Positions 34,852 to 44,172 of a stretch of 64,000 nucleotides of DNA are shown in pieces. The translations under genes were made by a program, and so were the position numbers. This stretch comes from Bacteroidota bacterium (GTDB taxonomy: Bacteria > Bacteroidota > Bacteroidia > Chitinophagales > Chitinophagaceae): the NCBI GenBank assembly GCA_947452905.1, contig CANGEP010000001.1, positions 496,001 through 560,000 on the forward strand. Reading direction: 5' to 3'. A model generated the notes under the pieces. The model was not told the origin of the DNA and ran no database searches. It saw only the letters and a list, made by a program, of their open reading frames with translations. Numbering within the stretch: position 1 is the stretch's first letter; every line of letters begins with the position of its first letter.

Positions 34852-35475
34852 CTAATCAAATATTTCCACGTTTTTTGGGTATTTGGCCCTATTAAACTGG
34901 AATAGCTTATCGGCTAATATGGCTGTATAATTGATCGTAACCACCTTAACATCGGTACTATTGTTGCTTTTGTCTAAAATAGAGGCACTTGAAAGGGCCG
35001 ATTTTAGCTTATCTATAATGAGGGTTACTTTTTGAAAATTCTTTCTTTTATCTATTGGATACAACTCGATAGTTGCGGTAGTTCCATTTTGACCTAAAAG
35101 CTTGTAATTGAAGTCCTTATCGTAGTTGCCTGATAATAATTTCTGAGGACTAAGGGTTTGATCCGACTCCGCTAAACTAGACTTAGAAATGGAATTAACC
35201 CCATCAAAATTATAGACCATTGTGCCATCGCAAATAATCTCCATGGCGCCCTGTTGAAGCAAATAACGCTCCCCTTTCATTTTGAGGTTAATATTTTTGG
35301 TGCCAAGCGCTTTCCCCTGACTATTTTTAGATATTAATTGAATGCTCACCTGAATTCCTTTGGCCTCTTTTACCTTTGCCCCCATTTGATCTAAGAAAAC
35401 TTTAGCCTGGGTATCTTTCTGAGCTTGGACAGAAAATGCCAGAAAAAAGCTAGCTATCAATAATAAATATCTCAT
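34852..35475 (-). CDS. LolA-like outer-membrane lipoprotein carrier protein
   Basis: A signal peptide (about 1-18, ending VQAQ) precedes a LolA-like periplasmic half-barrel of about 190 residues: VFLDQMGAKVKEAKGIQVSIQLISKN, LKMKGERYLLQQGAMEIICDGTMVYNFD and KVTLIIDKLKSALSSASILDKSNNSTDV. LolA shuttles lipoproteins across the periplasm. It follows ftsK by 59 bases on the same strand, an arrangement seen in many bacteria. Similarity is moderate but the order of motifs is good. Confidence 0.85.
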   Translation of the reverse strand: MRYLLLIASFFLAFSVQAQKDTQAKVFLDQMGAKVKEAKGIQVSIQLISKNSQGKALGTKNINLKMKGERYLLQQGAMEIICDGTMVYNFDGVNSISKSSLAESDQTLSPQKLLSGNYDKDFNYKLLGQNGTTATIELYPIDKRKNFQKVTLIIDKLKSALSSASILDKSNNSTDVKVVTINYTAILADKLFQFNRAKYPKNVEIFD

Positions 35476-35534
35476 AAATGGTAGTGTTTTGGGGCTAGGA
35501 TTGGGACAAAAATAATCCTTTAAGGTTTAATAGT

Positions 35535-38075
35535 CTATAAGTTTTGTAAGAAATCATATAATTCAGCATCAGTCTTATATAATACCTCTCTTGGCTTACT
35601 TCCTTGACTTGGTCCTACAATACCTGCCGATTCTAACTGATCCATTAATCGACCTGCTCTATTATATCCTAATTTCATTCTTCTTTGAATAAAAGAGGTA
35701 GATCCCACTTGTGCACTCACAATTAATTTAGCAGCATCTTCAAATAAACTATCTCTTTCGCCAGCATCAAATCCACCCGCTTCCAGGTCTTTTTCATCCA
35801 AATATTCAGGCAATAAAAAGGCCTGAGGATATCCTTTTTGATCTGCGATAAAAGAACATACTCGATCCACTTCGGGGGTGTCTACAAAAGCACATTGTAA
35901 ACGTGTTATCTCCCCATTATAACTAACCAACATATCTCCTTTACCAATCAACTGCTCGGCACCACCGGCATCTAAAATGGTACGGCTGTCAATTTTGCTA
36001 GAAACTTTAAAAGCAATACGTGCAGGGAAATTAGCTTTGATGGTTCCTGTAATAATATTTACCGAAGGTCTTTGGGTAGCAATAATTAAGTGAATACCCA
36101 CTGCTCTTGCTAACTGAGCCAAACGCGCAATCGGCATCTCTACTTCCTTTCCTGCAGTCATAATTAAATCGGCAAACTCATCCACTACTAATACAATGAA
36201 TGGTAAATATTGATGCCCTTTTTCTGGATTTAATTTTCTTGCAGTGAATTTTTCATTGTACTCTTTAATATTTCTACACCCTGCTTCTTTTAATAAATCG
36301 TAACGATTATCCATTTCGATACACAATGCATTTAAAGTATTAATTACTTTTTTTGTATCTGTAATAATTGCATCTTCTTCGCCAGGTAATTTTGCTAAGA
36401 AATGTTTTTCAATCACACGGTATAAACTTAACTCTACTTTCTTAGGATCAACCAATACAAATTTTAGTTGTGAAGGATGCTTCTTGTATAATAAAGAAAC
36501 TAATATTGCATTTAAACCTACTGATTTACCTTGCCCGGTTGCCCCTGCCATTAATAAGTGAGGCATGCTTGCTAAATCGACAATAAAGTTTTCATTGTCA
36601 ATTTTTTTACCAATAGCGATGGGTAATGAAAAAGCACTTGTCTGAAACTTCTCGCTGGCTAATAGTGTTTTCATACTCACCACCGATTTACGAATATTGG
36701 GAACTTCAATACCAATGGTACCTTTACCAGGGATCGGGGCAATAATACGAATACCTAATGCTGCCAAACTTAAAGCAATATCATCTTCCAAATTTTTAAT
36801 ACGACTAATACGAACACCTGGCGCAGGAACAATTTCATATAAAGTTACAGTAGGCCCTACTGTTGCTGCAATTCTTTGAATAGCAATATCATAGTTTTTT
36901 AAAGTAGCTATGATTTGATTTTTATGCATCTCTAGTTCCTCAGGATCTTGAACAATTTTTTCTGATCCATGGGTTTCCAATAAATTAATATTGGGATACT
37001 TGTAATTTTTTAAATCTAAAGTGGCATCATACTTAGTGGCTAAACTACCAACAGCGGCTGTTACTAATGCTTCTTTCGCCACTTCTTTTATTTCTAAATC
37101 AAGATCTTCTAGTAATTCCCCATCTAAGTCGGAAGTATCCACCGACATTGTGGGCATCAAATTATCCTCGATCGTTTTTTTTTCCTCTGTTAAATTTATT
37201 TCGTCAAAATTAGCATTATCATCTATAAAGAGTTTTGCTCCTGTCTCTTTAACTAGTTCCTCCTCCTCTGTATCAGGCATGATTACACTAATTCCATTTT
37301 CGGTAGTGGTAGTACTTTCTTTTAATTTATTACCACTAAAAGCTGGCAGTTCAGAAAGGAGTGCAACATTGTTTAGGTCCCACTCTTGTTTCACTGCTTC
37401 TTCGGTATCTTCACTCACAAAAACTTCCTCTTTAGGCGCTGATTTTAAAAAATTAAAATTAGGCACATTAAAACTGGGATTAAATCTCCAAATAATATAA
37501 CTAAAGCCTGCAATAAATAACAAAGCACCAGTTCCAAAACTTCCTACCCATTTTACCAGCCAACTACTACTATACTCTCCTAAGGCACCCCCCCATGAAA
37601 AAGCAGCTCCTTGACTAATAAAAGCAAAACAAGTTGATAACACAAGCAACCCCACAATTACATAACGAACATTGCGCCAGATTTTAAAAATGGGCTTTGT
37701 AAAAAATAAGTTCACTCCTAACACAAAAAAGAAGCTGCAAAATAAATAAGCTGCCACTCCAAACCCATTAAACATAATTTGGTAAGCCACAAAAGCTCCT
37801 ATATAGCCCAATAAATTATTGGCTTTAATATCATTGGTAGAAAATAACTGAGTACGCCATAGCTGAACCATATCTTGGTCTTCCTGCCATGTAAATAAAT
37901 AGGAAGTAAATGCAACAAATAAAAAAAGGGTGATTAATAAACAGATGGCGCCTGCAATTTTAGAAGTACGTTCATCTTTTACCACTTCTGTTACATTCAC
38001 CGACGCTTCTTTATCAGGGTTCAATGCCTCGTCGCTTAACTTAGGTTCTTTTTTACTTTTTAGCGTGTTTGCCAT
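35535..38075 (-). CDS. ftsK: DNA translocase FtsK/SpoIIIE
   Basis: The 846-residue protein has N-terminal membrane segments (four or five within about 40-200), an acidic linker, and the motor domain with IPNIRKSVVSMKTLLAS, Walker A MAGATGQGKSVGLNAIL and Walker B IVLVVDEFADLIM, plus the signature IHLIIATQRPSVNIITGTIKANFPARIAFKV. A C-terminal winged-helix gamma domain (IQRRMKLGYNRAGRLMDQLE) binds KOPS-type sites. It segregates chromosome termini at the septum. The ATG lies only five bases downstream of a perfect -7 box. Confidence 0.96.
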   Translation of the reverse strand: MANTLKSKKEPKLSDEALNPDKEASVNVTEVVKDERTSKIAGAICLLITLFLFVAFTSYLFTWQEDQDMVQLWRTQLFSTNDIKANNLLGYIGAFVAYQIMFNGFGVAAYLFCSFFFVLGVNLFFTKPIFKIWRNVRYVIVGLLVLSTCFAFISQGAAFSWGGALGEYSSSWLVKWVGSFGTGALLFIAGFSYIIWRFNPSFNVPNFNFLKSAPKEEVFVSEDTEEAVKQEWDLNNVALLSELPAFSGNKLKESTTTTENGISVIMPDTEEEELVKETGAKLFIDDNANFDEINLTEEKKTIEDNLMPTMSVDTSDLDGELLEDLDLEIKEVAKEALVTAAVGSLATKYDATLDLKNYKYPNINLLETHGSEKIVQDPEELEMHKNQIIATLKNYDIAIQRIAATVGPTVTLYEIVPAPGVRISRIKNLEDDIALSLAALGIRIIAPIPGKGTIGIEVPNIRKSVVSMKTLLASEKFQTSAFSLPIAIGKKIDNENFIVDLASMPHLLMAGATGQGKSVGLNAILVSLLYKKHPSQLKFVLVDPKKVELSLYRVIEKHFLAKLPGEEDAIITDTKKVINTLNALCIEMDNRYDLLKEAGCRNIKEYNEKFTARKLNPEKGHQYLPFIVLVVDEFADLIMTAGKEVEMPIARLAQLARAVGIHLIIATQRPSVNIITGTIKANFPARIAFKVSSKIDSRTILDAGGAEQLIGKGDMLVSYNGEITRLQCAFVDTPEVDRVCSFIADQKGYPQAFLLPEYLDEKDLEAGGFDAGERDSLFEDAAKLIVSAQVGSTSFIQRRMKLGYNRAGRLMDQLESAGIVGPSQGSKPREVLYKTDAELYDFLQNL

Positions 38076-38080
38076 AGTAA

Positions 38081-38088
38081 CAAATATA
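38081..38088 (-). promoter_or_regulatory. -7 box almost touching the ftsK start
   Basis: Minus-strand TATATTTG fits TAnnTTTG and ends five bases before the ATG (38075), so a transcript from it would be leaderless or nearly so. No -33 TTTG at normal distance was found. Confidence 0.35.
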
Positions 38089-38150
38089 AGTTATCCCAAT
38101 AGGAAGAAAAAGGAATTTTGACAAATGTGTAAAATTGAAAATACAGGGTA

Positions 38151-38561
38151 CTACTTATCCACTTTATGCTTTAAGACAAGCCTTAACCATAGGCCCCAAG
38201 CCAAAATAAAACAGAGGCCTCCAAGGGGTGTGATGGGACCTAAAATGGGTAAAATTGGATTAGAGGAATTAGATAAAATGGTCAAACCATATAAAGAGCC
38301 ACTAAATAAAAATATACCTATGCTAAAAAAAATGGCAACCCATTTTAGTGAATTATCAACTGCTTTTACAGATGATTGCTGCCCAAATAATGATAATGCA
38401 ATTAAAGCCATGCCATGCATGGATTGATACCTAAGTCCGGTTTCAAATATCTGTAAATTATCGGGCGTAACTAAAGCTTTTAAGGCATGTGCTCCAAAGG
38501 CGCCCAAAACTACCGAAAGCATACAGAATAAAATTCCTCCAATTAAAATTTTACGATACAT
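38151..38561 (-). CDS. DUF423 small membrane protein
   Basis: The 136-residue protein has four predicted membrane segments and matches DUF423 (YwdK-type): VLGAFGAHALKALVTPDNLQIFETGLRYQSMHGMALIAL and SGSLYGLTILSNSSNPILPILGPITPLGGLCFILAW. The function of the family is unknown; inner-membrane location is inferred. Its start overlaps the end of aroK by 11 bases in another frame, so it is translated from the same mRNA as aroK and the acyl-CoA dehydrogenase. Confidence 0.9.
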   Translation of the reverse strand: MYRKILIGGILFCMLSVVLGAFGAHALKALVTPDNLQIFETGLRYQSMHGMALIALSLFGQQSSVKAVDNSLKWVAIFFSIGIFLFSGSLYGLTILSNSSNPILPILGPITPLGGLCFILAWGLWLRLVLKHKVDK

Positions 38562-39069
38562 GTTTTTGTATTAATTTTTTAATACTTATTTCATTTATTT
38601 GATCCGACTGTAATCGATAGGTAGCTTGTTTATAGAAAGGATAACGTTCCACTAATTTTTGTTCGATAAAAGAATTTAATTCAGCATCAGATAAGTGGGC
38701 AATTAATGGACGATGCGCTTTCCCTTCTGATAACCGTTTTACCAATACCTCAGCCGATTCGTCGAGCCAAATAACGATACCCTCCTTTTTCATGAAATCC
38801 ATATTCTCTGCAAAACAAGCAGTACCTCCACCTGTAGCCAATACATATTTCTTTTTTTCTTTAAACCATTTTAGAATTTTAGTTTCTACTTTTCTAAAAT
38901 GAATCTCTCCCTCTTCGTTAAAAATTTCGGCTATTGTTTTTTCTTCATTCATCTCAATTAAATCGTCCAAATCGTATCCTGCCGATTTAATCCATTTTGA
39001 AATCTTTTTTGTCCAATAAGATTTTCCTGCGCCCATCATACCAATTAAAAATATCTTTTCAGCCCCCAT
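38551..39069 (-). CDS. aroK: Shikimate kinase AroK
   Basis: The 172-residue P-loop kinase has GMMGAGKSYWTKKI (phosphate loop), DLDDLIE, FRKVETKILKW and LATGGGTACF, followed by the lid region RPLIAHL. It phosphorylates shikimate in the chorismate pathway. It starts 7 bases after the acyl-CoA dehydrogenase stop and overlaps the DUF423 gene by 11 bases, making a compact three-gene unit. The substrate is inferred from the DDLIE and GGGT motifs. Confidence 0.92.
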   Translation of the reverse strand: MGAEKIFLIGMMGAGKSYWTKKISKWIKSAGYDLDDLIEMNEEKTIAEIFNEEGEIHFRKVETKILKWFKEKKKYVLATGGGTACFAENMDFMKKEGIVIWLDESAEVLVKRLSEGKAHRPLIAHLSDAELNSFIEQKLVERYPFYKQATYRLQSDQINEISIKKLIQKHVS

Positions 39070-39076
39070 ATCTCAA

Positions 39077-40261
39077 TTATTTAAAAGCATTAAATCCTGT
39101 AATATCCATCCCTGTAATAAGTAAATGAATATCGTGTGTTCCCTCATAAGTAATTACACTTTCCAAATTCATCATATGACGCATTATTGAATACTCTCCT
39201 GTGATACCCATTCCTCCTAACATTTGACGTGCATCTCTTGCAACTTGTGTGGCAATCTCACAGCTATTACGTTTAGCCATACTTATTTGAGATGGCGTGG
39301 CTCTTCCTTCATTCATAAGTACCCCTAGTCGCCAAACTAATAATTGACCTTTGGTAATTTCAGTAAGCATTTCAGCTAATTTCTTTTGTTGCAATTGAAA
39401 AGCGCCAATGGGTTTATCAAACTGAATTCTTTCTTTGCTATATCTTAAAGCAGTATCATAACAATCCATTGCTGCTCCTAAAGCACCCCAGGCTATACCA
39501 TATCTTGCTTTACTTAAACAACCCAAGGGCCCTTTTAATCCTTTGACATTAGGGAATATATTCTCTTTAGGCACTTTTACATTATCAAAAACAAGTTCCC
39601 CAGTTGCACTTGCTCTTAAACTCCATTTACCATGCGTGGTGGGTGTACTAAAACCTTCCATTCCTCTTTCTACTAGGAGGCCTATAATTTCACCTGCCTC
39701 ATTCTTTGCCCAAACAACTGCTACCTGTGCAAATGGTGCATTGCTAATCCACATTTTGGCTCCATTTAAAATCACATGATCACCTGCCTCTTTAATATTT
39801 GTTAACATTCCTGATGGATTGGATCCATGATCGGGTTCAGTTAATCCAAAACAACCCAACCATTCGCCTGAAGCTAATTTGGGTAAATATTTTTTCTTTT
39901 GCGCTTCCGAACCATATGCATAAATGGGAAACATGACTAATGAACCCTGAACACTTGCTGTACTTCTTACCCCACTATCTCCTCTCTCCAACTCTTGCAT
40001 CATGATGCCGTAACTCATATAATCCAATCCACCCCCTCCATACTCAGCAGGAACGGTAGGTCCAAAACAACCTAAGTCGCCTAATTGTTTAACAATTTGT
40101 ATAGGGAACGCTGCTCTTTGTGCATAGTCTTCTATGATAGGGGAAATTTCTTTTTTTACATAGTCTCGTACTGCTGATCTTACCATTAGTTGTTCTTCTG
40201 TTAAAAGCTCATCCAATTGATAATAATCGGGCGACTCAAACAAATCGGCTCTTACTGACAT
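39077..40261 (-). CDS. Glutaryl-CoA dehydrogenase-like acyl-CoA dehydrogenase
   Basis: The 394-residue flavoenzyme matches glutaryl-CoA dehydrogenase: STASVQGSLVMFPIYAYGSEAQKKKYLP, GCFGLTEPDHGSNPSGM, WISNAPFAQVAVVWAKN, KARYGIAWGALGAAMDCYDTAL and the terminal NLESVITYEGTHDIH with the catalytic Glu. Such enzymes oxidise and decarboxylate glutaryl-CoA to crotonyl-CoA in lysine/tryptophan degradation. It heads a unit with aroK and DUF423. A general acyl-CoA dehydrogenase is less likely given the STASVQ and YEGTHDIH contexts. Confidence 0.9.
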   Translation of the reverse strand: MSVRADLFESPDYYQLDELLTEEQLMVRSAVRDYVKKEISPIIEDYAQRAAFPIQIVKQLGDLGCFGPTVPAEYGGGGLDYMSYGIMMQELERGDSGVRSTASVQGSLVMFPIYAYGSEAQKKKYLPKLASGEWLGCFGLTEPDHGSNPSGMLTNIKEAGDHVILNGAKMWISNAPFAQVAVVWAKNEAGEIIGLLVERGMEGFSTPTTHGKWSLRASATGELVFDNVKVPKENIFPNVKGLKGPLGCLSKARYGIAWGALGAAMDCYDTALRYSKERIQFDKPIGAFQLQQKKLAEMLTEITKGQLLVWRLGVLMNEGRATPSQISMAKRNSCEIATQVARDARQMLGGMGITGEYSIMRHMMNLESVITYEGTHDIHLLITGMDITGFNAFK

Positions 40262-40346
40262 AGGTTACATTTTTAGAATCAACAATCTATTTCAAAGGTA
40301 GTTTAAACTGCCTAAAAAAAGTATATTTACCATCACAATTAAGCGC

Positions 40347-41528
40347 ATGAGAAAATTAGTCACCCACTTAAGTTTTTACGTTTTAGTAGCTATTATAGCA
40401 GGCGTTTTAGTAGGCGTAAATATGCCAGCTGCTGCCATTAAGCTAGAGCCCCTTTCTAAATATTTTATTGAGCTCATTAAAAAGTTTACCTACCCTATTA
40501 TTTTTTTAACTGTGAGTTTGGGTATTGCCAGCATGGGGGATTTAAAAAAAGTAGGGCGAATTGGTATTAGATCATTAGTATATTTTGAAATTGTTAGCAC
40601 CATTTCATTAGCTATTGGAGTAATTGTTGCACTATGGATAAAGCCAGGTAATATTAGTAAAGAGGGGTTACAAATGCAAGACCCTTCTAAATACACTAAA
40701 GCCACTCAATTTGATTTAATAAGCATTTTAAAACAAAATACGAATCTTCAAATTTTATTAGCGGCCATCATCATTGGCTTTGCCATCAACTATTTACCGA
40801 AACGAGAAAAGTATTTACATGTATTAGGACAAATTACTCACTATGTTTTTTTGGGATTAAAATATGTAATGTATTTAGCCCCTATCGCTGCTTTTAGCGG
40901 CATGGCATTTGCTATCGGCAAATATGGTTTGCATACATTAGTCCCTTTAGCTAAACTAATGGGTACCATGTATATCACCATGATCCTTTTTATTGTATTT
41001 ATTCTGGGTGCCATTATGAAATATTTCAAGCTGTCAATTTTTAAATTAATAAGTAATATAAAAGAAGAGTTACTTATTGTATTTGGCACTTCCTCCTCCG
41101 AGCCTGCTATGCCTTCGCTTATGAATAAATTAGAAAAAATGGGATGCTCTAAATCAGTGGTGGGATTGGTCATTCCCACAGGTTATTCCTTTAATTTGGA
41201 TGGCACTTCTATTTACCTTTCCATGGCCGTTATTTTTATTGCTCAACTATATAATGTTCAATTAACTACGCCCGAACTTGTTTCTACCATTCTAATTTTA
41301 ATGCTAACTTCTAAGGGTGCTGCGGGGGTTACAGGAAGCGGCTTTATTGTGCTTGCCTCTACTTTAGCAACACTTCAAAAAATTCCCATCGAAGGCCTGG
41401 CTTTTTTATTAGGGATAGATAAATTTATGAGTGAAGCAAGAGCACTCACTAATATTATTGGCAATAGCGTAGCTACAGTAGTTATCTCAAAAATGGAAGG
41501 AGAAACCATTCATCATATTCAAGCATAA
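40347..41528 (+). CDS. Dicarboxylate/amino-acid:cation symporter (DAACS family)
   Basis: The 393-residue membrane protein has the DAACS pattern: TYPIIFLTVSLGIASMGDLKKVG near the N-terminus, the serine-rich re-entrant loop FGTSSSEPAMPSLMNKLEKMG, IPTGYSFNLDGTSIYLSMAVIFIAQL, SKGAAGVTGSGFIVLASTL and the C-terminal SEARALTNIIGNSVAT. It imports glutamate, aspartate or C4-dicarboxylates with Na+ or H+. It is a single gene, convergent with pyrF (21-base gap). GltP/GltT or DctA cannot be distinguished by eye. Confidence 0.92.
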   Translation: MRKLVTHLSFYVLVAIIAGVLVGVNMPAAAIKLEPLSKYFIELIKKFTYPIIFLTVSLGIASMGDLKKVGRIGIRSLVYFEIVSTISLAIGVIVALWIKPGNISKEGLQMQDPSKYTKATQFDLISILKQNTNLQILLAAIIIGFAINYLPKREKYLHVLGQITHYVFLGLKYVMYLAPIAAFSGMAFAIGKYGLHTLVPLAKLMGTMYITMILFIVFILGAIMKYFKLSIFKLISNIKEELLIVFGTSSSEPAMPSLMNKLEKMGCSKSVVGLVIPTGYSFNLDGTSIYLSMAVIFIAQLYNVQLTTPELVSTILILMLTSKGAAGVTGSGFIVLASTLATLQKIPIEGLAFLLGIDKFMSEARALTNIIGNSVATVVISKMEGETIHHIQA

Positions 41529-41549
41529 GGACAAGTAATTTTTGAGCAA

Positions 41550-42359
41550 TTATAAAGACAATAAAATCTTCATTTCTTCGGCATATTGTTTAGCTACTTG
41601 ATTTGCTTTTTCGGCAAAATCATTTTCTGTGCTGGCAAAAATAATAGCTCTACTTGCATTTACAAGTAAGCCAATTTGTTGGTTACGACCATACTTTGTT
41701 ACCTCGGATAAACTTCCCCCTTGTGCTCCCACACCTGGAACTAATAAAAAATGATGGGGTATTATTTTACGTATGTTTTCTAAATCTTGAGCCTTAGTAG
41801 CGCCTACCACAAACATAATTTGTTCGGCAGTCGCCCAACTTGATACTTGTTCTAAAACAGATTCAAATAAAAATTGGCCGGAAGCTAATTTTTGTTGTTC
41901 AAAATTTTTACTGCCTTCGTTGGAAGTAAGTCCTAATACGATGGTCCATTTATTGGTATAGGCTAAAAAAGGATCAATGCTATCTTTTCCCATATAAGGA
42001 GCAACGGTAATAGCATCAAAAGGCAAAACTTCAAAAAATGTTTTTGCATATTGAGCCGAAGTATTTCCAATATCACCTCTTTTTGCATCTGCAATGGTAA
42101 AATGAGTTTTGGGTATATGAGCAAGGGTTGCTTCCATCGCTTCCCATCCAGCAATACCTTGTGATTCATAAAAAGCAGTATTAATTTTATAACTCACACA
42201 ATAAGGAGCAGTGGCATCAATGATGGCTTTATTAAATGCAATAACCCCTTCTTTATTTTTAGGAAGACCCGCAGGCAATTTGGTTATATCGGTGTCTAAG
42301 CCAACACATAAATAAGATTGCTTTGCTATTATTTGATCAACCAAGAATTGTTTTGTCAT
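41550..42359 (-). CDS. pyrF: Orotidine 5'-phosphate decarboxylase PyrF (type 2)
   Basis: The 269-residue protein has YLCVGLDTDITKLP, the catalytic DAKRGDIGNTS (Asp, Lys, Asp) and PGVGAQGGSLSEV, as in the longer, type 2 OMP decarboxylases. It makes UMP, the last step of de novo pyrimidine synthesis. The in-frame ATG at 42383 would overlap the GH13 gene and add MYTEQSKL; the ATG at 42359, four bases past the GH13 stop, fits the family and is chosen. It is probably co-transcribed with the GH13 gene. Confidence 0.93.
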   Translation of the reverse strand: MTKQFLVDQIIAKQSYLCVGLDTDITKLPAGLPKNKEGVIAFNKAIIDATAPYCVSYKINTAFYESQGIAGWEAMEATLAHIPKTHFTIADAKRGDIGNTSAQYAKTFFEVLPFDAITVAPYMGKDSIDPFLAYTNKWTIVLGLTSNEGSKNFEQQKLASGQFLFESVLEQVSSWATAEQIMFVVGATKAQDLENIRKIIPHHFLLVPGVGAQGGSLSEVTKYGRNQQIGLLVNASRAIIFASTENDFAEKANQVAKQYAEEMKILLSL

Positions 42360-42363
42360 AAGT

Positions 42364-43686
42364 TTACTTTGTTCCGTATACAAATACTTTATACCCCCAT
42401 GCAGGTAAAGTTAAGGAATGAATATCCTTTAACCCCTCATGTGAAAAAATTTCAAAATAAGTATGACCCTTAGGAAGTTCTGCAGTTAATTTAACGTCTT
42501 GTTCGGTCGCAGATAAGTTTAGTACAACCACCACTAAATGATCTCCATTTTTTCTGCTATACGCCATCACTTGTTTTGGCTGATTCACCTTTATTCTTTC
42601 AAAAACGGCATTTTCTTTAAATGCATCATGGGTAGCTCTCAAATGTAAAAGTGTACTGTAAAAAGGCGCTCTTTCATAGTTGGCAAACCCCATGGAATCT
42701 TTTTCAAAAAATGAAACAGCTCTTAATACTGGCTCTTCTTGACCACTATAAATTAAAGGCATGCTTCGATTATAAGTTTGTGTAAATACGGCAAAGGGTG
42801 CATGCACTTTTCCAGGCATAGTTGCATAATCGGCTTTGTTCCAAGAATTCTCATCATGATTACTTGTAAAATATAATCTCCAAGCTCCTTTTATATAATC
42901 TTTATCAATTTTGGTAAGGACCGTATCTAAAGACAAAACATCTTTTTTACCTGCTGCTATATCATTCATCACATGAAACTCTGTCCAACTATAAGTGGCG
43001 TCAAAACCCGTTTCGTGTAATTTGGGATCATCCGCTTCTGCTAAGAAAAATAATTTTCTTAGCTTTAGTAAAGCAGGAATACATTTATTCCAAAAGCTAT
43101 AAGGTACTCCCCAAGCCACATCCACTCTAAACCCGTCAATGCCAGTATTTTTTACCCAATACTTCATAGCATTTATCATACTATCCTCCATTACTGGATT
43201 ATTGTAATTTAACTCACGGGTATCCGACCAATCGGCAGTGTATATGGCTTTTCCAGAACTATCTCTTTCGTAAAAATCTGGATGCGTTTTTAACCAATAA
43301 TGATCGGCCCCACTATGGTTAGGTACCCAATCAATAACCACTTTCATACCTAATGCGTGCGCCTTGGATATTATTTTATTAAAATCGGCAAGTGTTCCAA
43401 ATTCAGGATTTACAGCCGTATAACTGGCTACTGAATAATAAGAGCCAAGGGTCCCTTTTCGGCCTTCCTTTGAAATAGGCTGCAAAGGCATAAACCATAG
43501 CGTTTTTACCCCCATTTTTTGTAACCTAGGCATATGTTTAGCAAAAGCATTTAGCGTGCCCTCTTTGGTATATTGTCTAATATTTACTTCATAAATATTG
43601 CCTTGTTCCATAAAAGCAGGATGCTTTTGTTGGGCATTTGATTGACTTACAAGAAATATTGCAAGGATGGCTAAAATTGGTTTCAT
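42364..43686 (-). CDS. Secreted GH13 alpha-amylase-family glycosidase
   Basis: A signal peptide (about 1-18, ending SNAQ) precedes a compact GH13 barrel of about 420 residues. The four conserved regions are visible: VVIDWVPNH, GFRVDVAW (nucleophile Asp189), FFLAEADD (acid/base Glu217) and FTSNHDENSW (Asp278). A short C-terminal beta-domain follows. It hydrolyses or transglycosylates alpha-glucans, probably in the periplasm. A cytosolic relative of the same layout is at 55845-57083. It stands just upstream of pyrF, with which it shares no known role. Confidence 0.9.
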   Translation of the reverse strand: MKPILAILAIFLVSQSNAQQKHPAFMEQGNIYEVNIRQYTKEGTLNAFAKHMPRLQKMGVKTLWFMPLQPISKEGRKGTLGSYYSVASYTAVNPEFGTLADFNKIISKAHALGMKVVIDWVPNHSGADHYWLKTHPDFYERDSSGKAIYTADWSDTRELNYNNPVMEDSMINAMKYWVKNTGIDGFRVDVAWGVPYSFWNKCIPALLKLRKLFFLAEADDPKLHETGFDATYSWTEFHVMNDIAAGKKDVLSLDTVLTKIDKDYIKGAWRLYFTSNHDENSWNKADYATMPGKVHAPFAVFTQTYNRSMPLIYSGQEEPVLRAVSFFEKDSMGFANYERAPFYSTLLHLRATHDAFKENAVFERIKVNQPKQVMAYSRKNGDHLVVVVLNLSATEQDVKLTAELPKGHTYFEIFSHEGLKDIHSLTLPAWGYKVFVYGTK

Positions 43687-43727
43687 CTTTCTAATTTATT
43701 GCACAAATTTAAGATTTAAAATTGGCT

Positions 43728-43735
43728 TAACTTTG
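43728..43735 (+). promoter_or_regulatory. -7 box before the small lipoprotein gene
   Basis: TAACTTTG fits TAnnTTTG but ends three bases before the ATG at 43739. Either the mRNA is leaderless or the true start is the ATG at 43754. Confidence 0.35.
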
Positions 43736-43738
43736 CCT

Positions 43739-44125
43739 ATGCTTAAAAATACTATGCTCGCCCTTTTGGGATTGATCTTTATGGTAAGTTGTGGACAAGC
43801 CCCCCCTATCGAAAAAGCAGAAACCGCTTTAGATGGGGGAAGATACTTTTTAGAGAGTCTACATCAGGGTGATATCAAAAAGGCTAAATTATATATACTG
43901 GATAACGTAGATAATGCTTCAATTTTTGATTCTCTAAGTAAAGCTTATTTTTCTTTGGATAAGGAAGGGCGACAACAATTAAGACTAGCTTCTATACAAA
44001 TTAATGAGGTCCAAGAAATCAATAAAACAGAATCCATCATCCATTATCAGCTCTCCTCGGACCCCCAAAAAAAGGACTTAAAAGTAGTGGCCACTCCGGA
44101 TGGATGGAGAGTAAATTTAAAATAA
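43739..44125 (+). CDS. Small DUF4878-like lipoprotein
   Basis: The protein (128 residues from the ATG at 43739; 123 from 43754) has a lipoprotein signal LALLGLIFMVSC with Cys in a lipobox. The rest resembles DUF4878/NTF2-like lipoproteins: a helix ALDGGRYFLESLHQGDIKKAKLYI, then sheets ending KDLKVVATPDGWRVNLK. The function is unknown; it is predicted to be anchored in the envelope. It diverges from the GH13 gene. The longer reading from 43667 has no signal-like start and is rejected. Confidence 0.7.
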   Translation: MLKNTMLALLGLIFMVSCGQAPPIEKAETALDGGRYFLESLHQGDIKKAKLYILDNVDNASIFDSLSKAYFSLDKEGRQQLRLASIQINEVQEINKTESIIHYQLSSDPQKKDLKVVATPDGWRVNLK

Positions 44126-44131
44126 GTTCCC

Positions 44132-44139
44132 TATATTTG
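44132..44139 (+). promoter_or_regulatory. -7 box before the 50-residue membrane protein gene
   Basis: TATATTTG fits TAnnTTTG perfectly, 33 bases upstream of the ATG at 44173. It supports separate expression of the short gene. Confidence 0.4.
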
Positions 44140-44172
44140 CAGGGTTAAAAAAATACAATTAATATTTATACA

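Noticed and set aside
42360..42383. Longer PyrF start overlapping the GH13 gene
   Set aside because: MTKQFLVDQ at 42359 fits the family; the extension would cover the GH13 stop.
43667..43738. Longer start for the small lipoprotein
   Set aside because: It would hide the lipoprotein signal behind 24 residues and overlap the divergent GH13 start.
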